From: Planctomycetota bacterium
Lineage (GTDB): Bacteria > Planctomycetota > Phycisphaerae > Sedimentisphaerales > Anaerobacaceae
Reading direction: 5' to 3'
Assembly: GCA_019456195.1 (NCBI GenBank)
Contig: VRUK01000003.1
Location: 1 to 64,000 of the forward strand
Length of the DNA stretch: 64,000 nucleotides
How positions within the stretch are numbered: position 1 is the stretch's first letter; every line of letters begins with the position of its first letter. The notes below the pieces were generated by a model. It worked only from the letters and a program-made list of their open reading frames with translations, was not told where the DNA came from and ran no database searches. The translations under genes were made by a program, and so were the position numbers. Below are positions 63,952-64,000 of this stretch, in pieces.

Positions 63952-64000
63952 TCTAAATATCTGTTGAGGAGGCGAGTGATATTTCCGCCGAGAACCATTT

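Overview
The window looks like the start of a contig from a member of the Planctomycetota, most like the Phycisphaerae. The evidence is indirect and there is no rRNA to confirm it: Tat-exported sulfatases, paired Gfo/Idh/MocA oxidoreductases with Tat signals, DUF1080 and DUF4838 proteins, a GH106-like glycosidase, prepilin-like proteins with the planctomycete-style FTLVELLVVIAIIALLMGILMPAL helix, and a sigma-factor/zinc-ribbon Ser-Thr kinase pair. The first 12 bases match the 3' end of a common Illumina adapter, so the left edge is probably an assembly end.

Layout. 1-3.2 kb: tail of one sulfatase and two complete ones, all Cys-type; the two complete ones carry Tat and lipobox-like N-termini. 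3.2-5.2 kb: repeats, a conserved leader and a pseudopilin fused to a C-terminal Hint (intein/hedgehog-type) domain. 5.3-10.1 kb: aconitase, a LOG-family protein, a secreted repeat protein, hisD. 10.1-19.4 kb (minus strand): gltX, a PfkB kinase, thpR, recA, alaS and two paralogous zinc-ribbon membrane proteins, arranged like one long operon. 19.6-21 kb: a decayed islet with an orphan MNT nucleotidyltransferase, a possible HEPN-toxin stub and a broken SIR2-like gene. 21-24.5 kb: glnS, then trpC, a DUF1844 gene and smpB on the minus strand. 24.5-26.3 kb: a second pseudopilin-Hint gene with the same leader and upstream hairpin element. 26.4-30.1 kb: a UDP-sugar pyrophosphorylase, a lipoprotein aldose epimerase, and a fluoride riboswitch with crcB and DUF190. 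30.2-33.2 kb: a frameshifted sigma factor followed by a Ser/Thr kinase interrupted by a stop codon. 33.2-38.3 kb: a cupin, an FtsW/RodA protein, two more sulfatases. 38.4-47.2 kb: a GNAT acetyltransferase, the GH106-like lipoprotein, hisF/hisH, glmS, a third prepilin-like protein without Hint, dapB. 47.4-49.2 kb: an AAA ATPase overlapping a TOPRIM-like DUF4276-type protein (candidate defence pair). 50-54.2 kb: two Gfo/Idh/MocA proteins and a double DUF1080 protein. 54.3-56.5 kb: tRNA-His, a phosphatase-like lipoprotein and a stretch of gene remnants. 56.7-63.9 kb: ppdK, a small membrane protein, a DUF4838 protein, and an overlapping TcmP / three-Cys-motif (DUF5131) pair.

Together the exported genes point to use of sulfated, rhamnose- or uronate-containing polysaccharides; the rest is central metabolism, translation and amino-acid synthesis. 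The most unusual system is the pair of pseudopilin-Hint genes: both keep the Hint Cys and His, both have Arg-Asp where inteins end in His-Asn, and both sit behind a homologous leader with a conserved long-range inverted repeat and, further upstream, the same hairpin element.
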